DNA from: Hippasteria phrygiana
Taxonomy: Eukaryota; Echinodermata; Asteroidea; Valvatida; Goniasteridae
Length of the DNA stretch: 64,000 bases
Assembly (NCBI GenBank): GCA_037893225.1
Contig: JAZGUH010000489.1
Span: forward strand, 947,656 to 1,011,655
Direction of reading: 5' to 3'
Positions 38,398-52,100 of this stretch are shown here, piece after piece (the stretch's first letter is position 1; each line of letters begins with the position of its first letter). A program made the position numbers and the translations under genes. Below the pieces are notes generated by a model. It searched no databases. It was not told the origin of the DNA and worked only from the letters and a program-made list of their open reading frames with translations.

Positions 38398-40738
38398 TAC
38401 GCTACTCATACGTGTGAAAATTACTGGATTTGGTCAATATCCCATTCAATTATGAACAGGGAAAGGAGGGGCGTTCATCTGAAAATGTGGCAAACGTTAA
38501 GCAGTCACAATGCAGTAAACGGAAGAACGCACACAGAGTTCACAGGAAGAAATTTGTTCCGAGGTTTGAATTTTCTCGAAGAGTTCTCACGCTGTGAAGC
38601 TGGCGATGGTCTGAAATTGTTGCGCTAGATCTAAGCTACCCATACGTGTGAACATTACTGGATTTGGTCAATATCCCATTCAAATATGAACAGGGAAAGG
38701 AGGGGCGTTCATCTGAAAATGTGGCAAACGTTAAGCAGTCACAATGCAGTAAACGGGAGAACGCACACATAGTTCACGGTAAGAAATTTGTTGCGAGGTT
38801 TGAATTTTCTCGAAGAGTTCTAACGCTGTGAAGCTGGCGATGGTCTCAAATTGTTGCGCTAGATCTAAGCTACCCATACGTGTGAAAATTACTGGATTTG
38901 GTCAATATCCCATTCAATTATGAACAGGGAAAGGAGGGGCGTTCATCTGAAAATGTGGCAAACGTTAAGCAGTCACAATGCAGTAAACGGAAGAACGCAC
39001 ACAGAGTTCACAGAAGTAAATTTGTTGCGAGGTTTGAATTTTCTCGAAGAGTTCTAACGCTGTGAAGCTGGCGATGGTCCGAAATTGTTGCGCTATATCT
39101 AAGCTACCCATACGTGTAAACATTACTGGATTTGGTCAATATACCATTCAATTATGAACAGGGAAAGGAGGGGCGTTCATCTGAACATTTGGCAAACGTT
39201 AAGCAGTCACAATGCAGTAAACGGGAGAACGCACACAGAGTTCATTGGAAAAAAACATTTTTCGAGGTTTGAATTTTCTCGAAGAGTTTTCACGCTATAA
39301 AGCTGGCGATGGTCTCAAATTGTTGCGCTAGATCTAAGCTACCGATACGTGTGAAAATTACTGGATTTGGTCAATATCCCATTCAATTATGAACAGGGAA
39401 AGGAGGGGCGTTCATCTGAAAATGTGGCAAACGTTAAGCAGTCACAATGCAGTAAACGGAAGAACGCACACAGAGTTCACAGGAAGAAGATTGTTCCGAG
39501 GTTTGAATTTTCTCGAAGAGTTCTCACGCTGTGAAGCTGGCGATGGTCTCAAATTGTTGCGCTAGATCTAAGCTACCCATACGTGTGAAAATTACTGGAT
39601 TTGGTCAATATCCCATTCAATTATGAACAGGGAAAGGAGGGGCGTTTATCTGAAAATGTGGCAAACGTTAAGCAGTCACAATGCAGTAAACTGGAGAACG
39701 CACACATAGTTCACGGTAAGAAATTTGTTGCGAGGTTTGAATTTTCTCGAAGAGTTCTAACGCTGTGAAGCTGGCGATGGTCTGAAATTGTTGCACTATA
39801 TCTAAGCTACCCATACGTGTAAACATTACTGGATTTGGTCAATATACCATTCAATTATGAACAGGGAAAGGAGGGGCGTTCATCTGAACATTTGGCAAAC
39901 GTTAAGCAGTCACAATGCAGTAAACGGGAGAACGCACACAGAGTTCACAGGAAGAAATTTGTTGCGAGGTTTGAATTTTCTCGAAGAGTTCTCACGCTAT
40001 GAAGCTGGCGATGGTCTCAAATTGTTGCGCTAGATCTAAGCTACCCATACGTGTGAAAATTTCTGGATTTGGTCAATATCCCGTTCAAATATGAACAGGG
40101 AAAGGAGGGGCGTTCATCTGAAAATGTGGCAAACGTTAAGCAGTCACAATGCAGTAAACGGAAGAACGCACACAGAGTTCACGGGAAGAAATTTGTTGCG
40201 AGGATTGAATTTTCTCGAAGAGTTCTAACGCTGTGAAGATGGCGATGGTCTGAAATTGTTGCGCTATATCTAAGCTACCCATACGTGTACAAATTACTGG
40301 ATTTGGTCAATATCCCATTCAAATATGAACAGGGAAAGGAGGGGCGTTCATCTGAAAATTTGGCAAACGTTAAGCAGTCACAATGCAGTAAACGGAGGAA
40401 CGCACACAGAGTTCACGGGAAGAAATTTGTTGCGAGGTTTGAATTTTCTCGAAGAGTTCTAACGCTGTGAAGCTGGCGATGGTCTGAAATTGTTGCGCTA
40501 GATCTAAGCTACCCATACGTGTGAAAATTACTGGATTTGGTCAATATCCCGTTCAAATATGAACAGGGAAAGGAGGGGCGTTCATCTGAAAATTTGGCAA
40601 ACGTTAAGCAGTCACAATGCAGTAAACGGGAGAACGCACACAGAGTTCACGGGAAGAAATTTGTCGCGAGGTTTGAATTTTCTCGAAGAGTTCTCACGCT
40701 ATAAAGCTGGCGATGGTCTCAAATTGTTGCGCTAGATC
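38398..40738. repeat. 10-mer HOR, copy 1 (2341 bp)
   Basis: Order F,T,S,L,R,G/T,A,P,Q,P. It matches the next segment at an offset of 2341 bp and shares many private marks: a seven-A run in L, gagttttcacg, taaactgg, ttgcactatatc, aaatttctgg, gaggattgaa and gaagatggcg. With that many rare marks shared, the duplication must be recent relative to the rest of the array. Confidence 0.92.
39249..39255 (+). repeat. Seven-A run in L monomer (+1)
   Basis: The usual six A in cattggaaaaaac become seven in the L monomer starting at 39100. It shifts the monomer phase by one base and marks the 10-mer duplication. Confidence 0.92.
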
Positions 40739-43079
40739 TAAGCTACTCATACGTGTGAAAATTACTGGATTTGGTCAATATCCCATTCAATTATGAACAG
40801 GGAAAGGAGGGGCGTTCATCTGAAAATGTGGCAAACGTTAAGCAGTCACAATGCAGTAAACGGAAGAACGCACACAGAGTTCACAGGAAGAAATTTGTTC
40901 CGAGGTTTGAATTTTCTCGAAGAGTTCTCACGCTGTGAAGCTGGCGATGGTCTGAAATTGTTGCGCTAGATCTAAGCTACCCATACGTGTGAACATTACT
41001 GGATTTGGTCAATATCCCATTCAAATATGAACAGGGAAAGGAGGGGCGTTCATCTGAAAATGTGGCAAACGTTAAGCAGTCACAATGCAGTAAACGGGAG
41101 AACGCACACATAGTTCACGGTAAGAAATTTGTTGCGAGGTTTGAATTTTCTCGAAGAGTTCTAACGCTGTGAAGCTGGCGATGGTCTCAAATTGTTGCGC
41201 TAGATCTAAGCTACCCATACGTGTGAAAATTACTGGATTTGGTCAATATCCCATTCAATTATGAACAGGGAAAGGAGGGGCGTTCATCTGAAAATGTGGC
41301 AAACGTTAAGCAGTCACAATGCAGTAAACGGAAGAACGCACACAGAGTTCACAGAAGTAAATTTGTTGCGAGGTTTGAATTTTCTCGAAGAGTTCTAACG
41401 CTGTGAAGCTGGCGATGGTCCGAAATTGTTGCGCTATATCTAAGCTACCCATACGTGTAAACATTACTGGATTTGGTCAATATACCATTCAATTATGAAC
41501 AGGGAAAGGAGGGGCGTTCATCTGAACATTTGGCAAACGTTAAGCAGTCACAATGCAGTAAACGGGAGAACGCACACAGAGTTCATTGGAAAAAAACATT
41601 TTTCGAGGTTTGAATTTTCTCGAAGAGTTTTCACGCTATAAAGCTGGCGATGGTCTCAAATTGTTGCGCTAGATCTAAGCTACCGATACGTGTGAAAATT
41701 ACTGGATTTGGTCAATATCCCATTCAATTATGAACAGGGAAAGGAGGGGCGTTCATCTGAAAATGTGGCAAACGTTAAGCAGTCACAATGCAGTAAACGG
41801 AAGAACGCACACAGAGTTCACAGGAAGAAGATTGTTCCGAGGTTTGAATTTTCTCGAAGAGTTCTCACGCTGTGAAGCTGGCGATGGTCTCAAATTGTTG
41901 CGCTAGATCTAAGCTACCCATACGTGTGAAAATTACTGGATTTGGTCAATATCCCATTCAATTATGAACAGGGAAAGGAGGGGCGTTTATCTGAAAATGT
42001 GGCAAACGTTAAGCAGTCACAATGCAGTAAACTGGAGAACGCACACATAGTTCACGGTAAGAAATTTGTTGCGAGGTTTGAATTTTCTCGAAGAGTTCTA
42101 ACGCTGTGAAGCTGGCGATGGTCTGAAATTGTTGCACTATATCTAAGCTACCCATACGTGTAAACATTACTGGATTTGGTCAATATACCATTCAATTATG
42201 AACAGGGAAAGGAGGGGCGTTCATCTGAACATTTGGCAAACGTTAAGCAGTCACAATGCAGTAAACGGGAGAACGCACACAGAGTTCACAGGAAGAAATT
42301 TGTTGCGAGGTTTGAATTTTCTCGAAGAGTTCTCACGCTATGAAGCTGGCGATGGTCTCAAATTGTTGCGCTAGATCTAAGCTACCCATACGTGTGAAAA
42401 TTTCTGGATTTGGTCAATATCCCGTTCAAATATGAACAGGGAAAGGAGGGGCGTTCATCTGAAAATGTGGCAAACGTTAAGCAGTCACAATGCAGTAAAC
42501 GGAAGAACGCACACAGAGTTCACGGGAAGAAATTTGTTGCGAGGATTGAATTTTCTCGAAGAGTTCTAACGCTGTGAAGATGGCGATGGTCTGAAATTGT
42601 TGCGCTATATCTAAGCTACCCATACGTGTACAAATTACTGGATTTGGTCAATATCCCATTCAAATATGAACAGGGAAAGGAGGGGCGTTCATCTGAAAAT
42701 TTGGCAAACGTTAAGCAGTCACAATGCAGTAAACGGAGGAACGCACACAGAGTTCACGGGAAGAAATTTGTTGCGAGGTTTGAATTTTCTCGAAGAGTTC
42801 TAACGCTGTGAAGCTGGCGATGGTCTGAAATTGTTGCGCTAGATCTAAGCTACCCATACGTGTGAAAATTACTGGATTTGGTCAATATCCCGTTCAAATA
42901 TGAACAGGGAAAGGAGGGGCGTTCATCTGAAAATTTGGCAAACGTTAAGCAGTCACAATGCAGTAAACGGGAGAACGCACACAGAGTTCACGGGAAGAAA
43001 TTTGTCGCGAGGTTTGAATTTTCTCGAAGAGTTCTCACGCTATAAAGCTGGCGATGGTCTCAAATTGTTGCGCTAGATC
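40739..43079. repeat. 10-mer HOR, copy 2 (2341 bp)
   Basis: Direct tandem copy of 38398-40738. I found no difference inside it other than at the two ends: the first F starts gatctaagctactcat rather than gatctacgctactcat, and the F that follows it (43080) ends ctcaaattg, not ctgaaattg. The last monomer before each copy (38164, 40505) also differs (gaaaatgtgg/cggaa versus gaaaatttgg/cggga). Confidence 0.92.
41590..41596 (+). repeat. Seven-A run in L monomer (+1, duplicate)
   Basis: Exact partner of the run at 39249, 2341 bp downstream in the L monomer starting at 41441. After this point the phase offset stays at +23 to the window end. Confidence 0.92.
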
Positions 43080-44483
43080 TAAGCTACTCATACGTGTGAA
43101 AATTACTGGATTTGGTCAATATCCCATTCAATTATGAACAGGGAAAGGAGGGGCGTTCATCTGAAAATGTGGCAAACGTTAAGCAGTCACAATGCAGTAA
43201 ACGGAAGAACGCACACAGAGTTCACAGGAAGAAATTTGTTCCGAGGTTTGAATTTTCTCGAAGAGTTCTCACGCTGTGAAGCTGGCGATGGTCTCAAATT
43301 GTTGCGCTAGATCTAAGCTACCCATACGTGTGAACATTACTGGATTTGGTCAATATCCCATTCAATTATGAACAGGGAAAGGAGGGTCGTTCATCTGAAA
43401 ATGTGGCAAACGTTAAGCAGTCACAATGCAGTAAACGGGAGAACGCACACAGAGTTCACGGGAAGAAATTTGTTGCGAGGTTTGAATTTTCTCGAAGAGT
43501 TCTAACGCTGTGAAGCTGGCGATGGTCTCAAATTGTTGCGCTACATCTAAGCTACCCATACGTGTGAACATTACTGGATTTGGTCAATATCCCATTCAAT
43601 TATGAACAGGGAAAGGAGGGTCGTTCATCTGAAAATGTGGCAAACGTTAAGCAGTCACAATGCAGTAAACGGGAGAACGCACACAGAGTTCACGGGAAGA
43701 AATTTGTTGCGAGGTTTGAATTTTCTCGAAGAGTTCTAACGCTGTGAAGCTGGCGATGGTCTGAAATTGTTGCGCTATATCTAAGCTACCCATACGTGTA
43801 AAAATTACTGGATTTGGTCAATATCCCATTAAATTATGAACAGGGAAAGGAGGGGCGTTCATCTGAAAATTTGGCAAACGTTAAGCAGTCACAATGCAGT
43901 AAACGGAAGAACGCACACAGAGTTCACGGAAAGAAATTTGTTGCGAGGTTTGAATTTTCTCGAAGAGTTCTCACGCTATGAAGCTGGCGATGGTCTCAAA
44001 TTGTTGCGCTAGATCTAAGCTACCCATACGTGTGAAAATTACTGGATTTGGTCAATATCCCGTTCAAATATGAACAGGGAAAGGAGGGGCGTTCATCTGA
44101 AAATGTGGCAAACGTTAAGCAGTCACAATGCAGTAAACGGAAGAACGCACACAGAGTTCACAGGAAGAAATTTGTTCCGAGGTTTGAATTTTCTCGAAGA
44201 GTTCTCACGCTGTGAAGCTGGCGATGGTCTCAAATTGTTGCGCTAGATCTAAGCTACCCATACGTGTGAACATTACTGGATTTGGTCAATATCCCATTCA
44301 ATTATGAACAGGGAAAGGAGGGTCGTTCATCTGAAAATGTGGCAAACGTTAAGCAGTCACAATGCAGTAAACGGGAGAACGCACACAGAGTTCACGGGAA
44401 GAAATTTGTTGCGAGGTTTGAATTTTCTCGAAGAGTTCTAACGCTGTGAAGCTGGCGATGGTCTCAAATTGTTGCGCTACATC
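43080..44483. repeat. F,B,B,K/A,P,B block
   Basis: Starts: F 43080, B 43314, B 43548, K/A 43782, P with gttcc ending 44016, B 44250. It repeats the B,B,K/A,P 4-mer of the composite block (34888-36759). It joins directly to the 19-mer pair through another B monomer at 44484. Confidence 0.84.
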
Positions 44484-47400
44484 TAAGCTACCCATACGTG
44501 TGAACATTACTGGATTTGGTCAATATCCCATTCAATTATGAACAGGGAAAGGAGGGTCGTTCATCTGAAAATGTGGCAAACGTTAAGCAGTCACAATGCA
44601 GTAAACGGGAGAACGCACACAGAGTTCACGGGAAGAAATTTGTTGCGAGGTTTGAATTTTCTCGAAGAGTTCTAACGCTGTGAAGCTGGCGATGGTCTGA
44701 AATTGTTGCGCTATATCTAAGCTACCCATACGTGTAAAAATTACTGGATTTGGTCAATATCCCGTTCAAATATGAACAGGGAAAGGAGGGGCGTTCATCT
44801 GAAAATGTGGCAAACGTTAAGCAGTCACAATGCAGTAAACGGGAGAACGCACACAGAGTTCACGGGAAGAAATTTGTCGCGAGGTTTGAATTTTCTCGAA
44901 GAGTTCTCACGCTATAAAGCTGGCGATGGTCTCAAATTGTTGCGCTAGATCTAAGCTACTCATACGTGTGAAAATTACTGGATTTGGTCAATATCCCATT
45001 CAATTATGAACAGGGAAAGGAGGGGCGTTCATCTGAAAATGTGGCAAACGTTAAGCAGTCACAATGCAGTAAACGGAAGAACGCACACAGAGTTCACAGG
45101 AAGAAATTTGTTCCGAGGTTTGAATTTTCTCGAAGAGTTCTCACGCTGTGAAGCTGGCGATGGTCTCAAATTGTTGCGCTAGATCTAAGCTACCCATACG
45201 TGTGAACATTACTGGATTTGGTCAATATCCCATTCAATTATGAACAGGGAAAGGAGGGGCGTTCATCTGAACATTTGGCAAACGTTAAGCAGTCACAATG
45301 CAGTAAACGGGAGAACGGACACAGAGTTCATTGGAAAAAACATTTTTCGAGGTTTGAATTTTCTCGAAGAGTTCTCACGCTATAAAGCTGGCGATGGTCT
45401 CAAATTGTTGCGCTAGATCTAAGCTACCGATACGTGTGAAAATTACTGGATTTGGTCAATATCCCATTCAATTATGAACAGGGAAAGGAGGGGCGTTCAT
45501 CTGAAAATGTGGCAAACGTTAAGCAGTCACAATGCAGTAAACGGAAGAACGCACACAGAGTTCACAGGAAGAAGATTGTTGCGAGGTTTGAATTTTCTCG
45601 AAGAGTTCTCACGCTGTGAAGCTGGCGATGGTCTCAAATTGTTGCGCTAGATCTAAGCTACCCATACGTGTGAAAATTACTGGATTTGGTCAATATCCCA
45701 TTCAATTATGAACAGGGAAAGGAGGGGCGTTTATCTGAAAATGTGGCAAACGTTAAGCAGTCACAATGCAGTAAACGGAAGAACGCACACATAGTTCACG
45801 GTAAGAAATTTGTTGCGAGGTTTGAATTTTCTCGAAGAGTTCTAACGCTGTGAAGCTGGCGATGGTCTGAAATTGTTGCGCTATATCTAAGCTACCCATA
45901 CGTGTAAACATTACTGGATTTGGTCAATATACCATTCAATTATGAACAGGGAAAGGAGGGGCGTTCATCTGAACATTTGGCAAACGTTAAGCAGTCACAA
46001 TGCAGTAAACGGGAGAACGCACACAGAGTTCACAGGAAGAAATTTGTTGCGAGGTTTGAATTTTCTCGAAGAGTTCTCACGCTATGAAGCTGGCGATGGT
46101 CTCAAATTGTTGCGCTAGATCTAAGCTACCCATACGTGTGAAAATTACTGGATTTGGTCAATATCCCGTTCAAATATGAACAGGGAAAGGAGGGGCGTTC
46201 ATCTGAAAATGTGGCAAACGTTAAGCAGTCACAATGCAGTAAACGGAAGAACGCACACAGAGTTCACGGGAAGAAATTTGTCGCGAGGTTTGAATTTTCT
46301 CGAAGAGTTCTCACGCTATAAAGCTGGCGATGGTCTCAAATTGTTGCGCTAGATCTAAGCTACTCATACGTGTGAAAATTACTGGATTTGGTCAATATCC
46401 CATTCAATTATGAACAGGGAAAGGAGGGGCGTTCATCTGAAAATGTGGCAAACGTTAAGCAGTCACAATGCAGTAAACGGAAGAACGCACACAGAGTTCA
46501 CAGGAAGAAATTTGTTCCGAGGTTTGAATTTTCTCGAAGAGTTCTCACGCTGTGAAGCTGGCGATGGTCTGAAATTGTTGCGCTAGATCTAAGCTACCCA
46601 TACGTGTGGACATTACTGGATTTGGTCAATATCCCATTCAAATATGAACAGGGAAAGGAGGGGCGTTCATCTGAAAATGTGGCAAACGTTAAGCAGTCAC
46701 AATGCAGTAAACGGGAGAACGCACACATAGTTCACGGTAAGAAATTTGTTGCGAGGTTTGAATTTTCTCGAAGAGTTCTAACGCTGTGAAGCTGGCGATG
46801 GTCTCAAATTGTTGCGCTAGATCTAAGCTACCCATACGTGTGAAAATTACTGGATTTGGTCAATATCCCATTCAATTATGAACAGGGAAAGGAGGGGCGT
46901 TCATCTGAAAATGTGGCAAACGTTAAGCAGTCACAATGCAGTAAACGGAAGAACGCACACAGAGTTCACAGAAGTAAATTTGTTGCGAGGTTTGAATTTT
47001 CTCGAAGAGTTCTAACGCTGTGAAGCTGGCGATGGTCCGAAATTGTTGCGCTATATCTAAGCTACCCATACGTGTAAACATTACTGGATTTGGTCAATAT
47101 ACCATTCAATTATGAACAGGGAAAGGAGGGGCGTTCATCTGAACATTTGGCAAACGTTAAGCAGTCACAATGCAGTAAACGGGAGAACGCACACAGAGTT
47201 CATTGGAAAAAACATTTTTCGAGGTTTGAATTTTCTCGAAGAGTTCTCACGCTATAAAGCTGGCGATGGTCTCAAATTGTTGCGCTAGATCTAAGCTACC
47301 GATACGTGTGAAAATTACTGGATTTGGTCAATATCCCATTCAATTATGAACAGGGAAAGGAGGGGCGTTCATCTGAAAATGTGGCAAACGTTAAGCAGTC

Positions 47401-48929
47401 ACAATGCAGTAAACGGAAGAACGCACACAGAGTTCACGGGAAGAAATTTGTCGCGAGGTTTGAATTTTCTCGAAGAGTTCTCACGCTATAAAGCTGGCGA
47501 TGGTCTCAAATTGTTGCGCTAGATCTAAGCTACTCATACGTGTGAAAATTACTGGATTTGGTCAATATCCCATTCAATTATGAACAGGGAAAGGAGGGGC
47601 GTTCATCTGAAAATGTGGCAAACGTTAAGCAGTCACAATGCAGTAAACGGAAGATCGCACACAGAGTTCACAGGAAGAAATTTGTTCCGAGGTTTGAATT
47701 TTCTCGAAGAGTTCTCACGCTGTGAAGCTGGCGATGGTCTGAAATTGTTGCGCTAGATCTAAGCTACCCATACGTGTGAACATTACTGGATTTGGTCAAT
47801 ATCCCATTCAAATATGAACAGGGAAAGGAGGGGCGTTCATCTGAAAATGTGGCAAACGTTAAGCAGTCACAATGCAGTAAACGGGAGAACGCACACATAG
47901 TTCACGGTAAGAAATTTGTTGCGAGGTTTGAATTTTCTCGAAGAGTTCTAACGCTGTGAAGCTGGCGATGGTCTGAAATTGTTGCGCTATATCTGAGCTA
48001 CCCATACGTGTAAACATTACTGGATTTGGTCAATATACCATTCAATTATGAACAGGGAAAGGAGGGGCGTTCATCTGAACATTTGGCAAACGTTAAGCAG
48101 TCACAATGCAGTAAACGGGAGAACGCACACAGAGTTCACAGGAAGACATTTGTTGCGAGGTTTGAATTTTCTCAAAGAGTTCTCACGCTATGAAGCTGGC
48201 GATGGTCTCAAATTGTTGCGCTAGATCTAAGCTACCCATACGTGTGAAAATTACTGGATTTGGTCAATATCCCGTTCAAATATGAACAGGGAAAGGAGGG
48301 GCGTTCATCTGAAAATTTGGCAAACGTTAAGCAGTCACAATGCAGTAAACGGGAGAACGCACACAGAGTTCACGGGAAGAAATTTGTCGCGAGGTTTGAA
48401 TTTTCTCGAAGAGTTCTCACGCTATAAAGCTGGCGATGGTCTCAAATTGTTGCGCTAGATCTAAGCTACCGATACGTGTGAAAATTACTGGATTTGGTCA
48501 ATATCCCATTCAATTATGAACAGGGAAAGGAGGGGCGTTCATCTGAAAATGTGGCAAACGTTAAGCAGTCACAATGCAGTAAACGGAAGAACGCACACAG
48601 AGTTCACAGGAAGAAGATTGTTCCGAGGTTTGAATTTTCTCGAAGAGTTCTCACGCTGTGAAGCTGGCGATGGTCTCAAATTGTTGCGCTAGATCTAAGC
48701 TACCCATACGTGTGAAAATTACTGGATTTGGTCAATATCCCATTCAATTATGAACAGGGAAAGGAGGGGCGTTTATCTGAAAATGTGGCAAACGTTAAGC
48801 AGTCACAATGCAGTAAACTGGAGAACGCACACAGAGTTCACGGTAAGAAATTTGTTGCGAGGTTTGAATTTTCTCGAAGAGTTCTAACGCTGTGAAGCTG
48901 GCGATGGTCTGAAATTGTTGCACTATATC
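44484..48929. repeat. 19-mer HOR, copy 1 (4446 bp)
   Basis: Order B,K/P,F,L,R,G/T,A,P,F,T,S,L,R/P,F,T,A,P,R,G. Matches at +4446 bp include acggacac (45315), gtgtggacatt (46604), aagatcgcac (47651) and ggaagacatttg in the A monomer at 47994. The K/P mosaic at 44718 has a gtgtaaaaatt head and then cccgttcaaata, so it was itself made by recombination before the 19-mer was duplicated. It contains a shorter F,T,S,L,R,G-like order related to the 10-mer. Confidence 0.93.
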
Positions 48930-49163
48930 TAAGCTACCCATACGTGTAAACATTACTGGATTTGGTCAATATCCCATTCAATTATGAACAGGGAAAGGAG
49001 GGTCGTTCATCTGAAAATGTGGCAAACGTTAAGCAGTCACAATGCAGTAAACGGGAGAACGCACACAGAGTTCACGGGAAGAAATTTGTTGCGAGGTTTG
49101 AATTTTCTCGAAGAGTTCTAACGCTGTGAAGCTGGCGATGGTCTGAAATTGTTGCGCTATATC
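48930..49163. repeat. Mosaic A/B monomer at the 19-mer joint
   Basis: First about 20 bases carry the class A mark aaacatt; from tatcccattcaatta onward it is class B with gagggtcg, ending ctgaaattg/tatatc. It is the physical joint of the 19-mer tandem duplication: upstream sequence belongs to the end of copy 1 and downstream sequence to the start of copy 2. Confidence 0.87.
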
Positions 49164-52100
49164 TAAGCTACCCATACGTGTAAAAATTACTGGATTTGGT
49201 CAATATCCCGTTCAAATATGAACAGGGAAAGGAGGGGCGTTCATCTGAAAATGTGGCAAACGTTAAGCAGTCACAATGCAGTAAACGGGAGAACGCACAC
49301 AGAGTTCACGGGAAGAAATTTGTCGCGAGGTTTGAATTTTCTCGAAGAGTTCTCACGCTATAAAGCTGGCGATGGTCTCAAATTGTTGCGCTAGATCTAA
49401 GCTACTCATACGTGTGAAAATTACTGGATTTGGTCAATATCCCATTCAATTATGAACAGGGAAAGGAGGGGCGTTCATCTGAAAATGTGGCAAACGTTAA
49501 GCAGTCACAATGCAGTAAACGGAAGAACGCACACAGAGTTCACAGGAAGAAATTTGTTCCGAGGTTTGAATTTTCTCGAAGAGTTCTCACGCTGTGAAGC
49601 TGGCGATGGTCTCAAATTGTTGCGCTAGATCTAAGCTACCCATACGTGTGAACATTACTGGATTTGGTCAATATCCCATTCAATTATGAACAGGGAAAGG
49701 AGGGGCGTTCATCTGAACATTTGGCAAACGTTAAGCAGTCACAATGCAGTAAACGGGAGAACGGACACAGAGTTCATTGGAAAAAACATTTTTCGAGGTT
49801 TGAATTTTCTCGAAGAGTTCTCACGCTATAAAGCTGGCGATGGTCTCAAATTGTTGCGCTAGATCTAAGCTACCGATACGTGTGAAAATTACTGGATTTG
49901 GTCAATATCCCATTCAATTATGAACAGGGAAAGGAGGGGCGTTCATCTGAAAATGTGGCAAACGTTAAGCAGTCACAATGCAGTAAACGGAAGAACGCAC
50001 ACAGAGTTCACAGGAAGAAGATTGTTGCGAGGTTTGAATTTTCTCGAAGAGTTCTCACGCTGTGAAGCTGGCGATGGTCTCAAATTGTTGCGCTAGATCT
50101 AAGCTACCCATACGTGTGAAAATTACTGGATTTGGTCAATATCCCATTCAATTATGAACAGGGAAAGGAGGGGCGTTTATCTGAAAATGTGGCAAACGTT
50201 AAGCAGTCACAATGCAGTAAACGGAAGAACGCACACATAGTTCACGGTAAGAAATTTGTTGCGAGGTTTGAATTTTCTCGAAGAGTTCTAACGCTGTGAA
50301 GCTGGCGATGGTCTGAAATTGTTGCGCTATATCTAAGCTACCCATACGTGTAAACATTACTGGATTTGGTCAATATACCATTCAATTATGAACAGGGAAA
50401 GGAGGGGCGTTCATCTGAACATTTGGCAAACGTTAAGCAGTCACAATGCAGTAAACGGGAGAACGCACACAGAGTTCACAGGAAGAAATTTGTTGCGAGG
50501 TTTGAATTTTCTCGAAGAGTTCTCACGCTATGAAGCTGGCGATGGTCTCAAATTGTTGCGCTAGATCTAAGCTACCCATACGTGTGAAAATTACTGGATT
50601 TGGTCAATATCCCGTTCAAATATGAACAGGGAAAGGAGGGGCGTTCATCTGAAAATGTGGCAAACGTTAAGCAGTCACAATGCAGTAAACGGAAGAACGC
50701 ACACAGAGTTCACGGGAAGAAATTTGTCGCGAGGTTTGAATTTTCTCGAAGAGTTCTCACGCTATAAAGCTGGCGATGGTCTCAAATTGTTGCGCTAGAT
50801 CTAAGCTACTCATACGTGTGAAAATTACTGGATTTGGTCAATATCCCATTCAATTATGAACAGGGAAAGGAGGGGCGTTCATCTGAAAATGTGGCAAACG
50901 TTAAGCAGTCACAATGCAGTAAACGGAAGAACGCACACAGAGTTCACAGGAAGAAATTTGTTCCGAGGTTTGAATTTTCTCGAAGAGTTCTCACGCTGTG
51001 AAGCTGGCGATGGTCTGAAATTGTTGCGCTAGATCTAAGCTACCCATACGTGTGGACATTACTGGATTTGGTCAATATCCCATTCAAATATGAACAGGGA
51101 AAGGAGGGGCGTTCATCTGAAAATGTGGCAAACGTTAAGCAGTCACAATGCAGTAAACGGGAGAACGCACACATAGTTCACGGTAAGAAATTTGTTGCGA
51201 GGTTTGAATTTTCTCGAAGAGTTCTAACGCTGTGAAGCTGGCGATGGTCTCAAATTGTTGCGCTAGATCTAAGCTACCCATACGTGTGAAAATTACTGGA
51301 TTTGGTCAATATCCCATTCAATTATGAACAGGGAAAGGAGGGGCGTTCATCTGAAAATGTGGCAAACGTTAAGCAGTCACAATGCAGTAAACGGAAGAAC
51401 GCACACAGAGTTCACAGAAGTAAATTTGTTGCGAGGTTTGAATTTTCTCGAAGAGTTCTAACGCTGTGAAGCTGGCGATGGTCCGAAATTGTTGCGCTAT
51501 ATCTAAGCTACCCATACGTGTAAACATTACTGGATTTGGTCAATATACCATTCAATTATGAACAGGGAAAGGAGGGGCGTTCATCTGAACATTTGGCAAA
51601 CGTTAAGCAGTCACAATGCAGTAAACGGGAGAACGCACACAGAGTTCATTGGAAAAAACATTTTTCGAGGTTTGAATTTTCTCGAAGAGTTCTCACGCTA
51701 TAAAGCTGGCGATGGTCTCAAATTGTTGCGCTAGATCTAAGCTACCGATACGTGTGAAAATTACTGGATTTGGTCAATATCCCATTCAATTATGAACAGG
51801 GAAAGGAGGGGCGTTCATCTGAAAATGTGGCAAACGTTAAGCAGTCACAATGCAGTAAACGGAAGAACGCACACAGAGTTCACGGGAAGAAATTTGTCGC
51901 GAGGTTTGAATTTTCTCGAAGAGTTCTCACGCTATAAAGCTGGCGATGGTCTCAAATTGTTGCGCTAGATCTAAGCTACTCATACGTGTGAAAATTACTG
52001 GATTTGGTCAATATCCCATTCAATTATGAACAGGGAAAGGAGGGGCGTTCATCTGAAAATGTGGCAAACGTTAAGCAGTCACAATGCAGTAAACGGAAGA

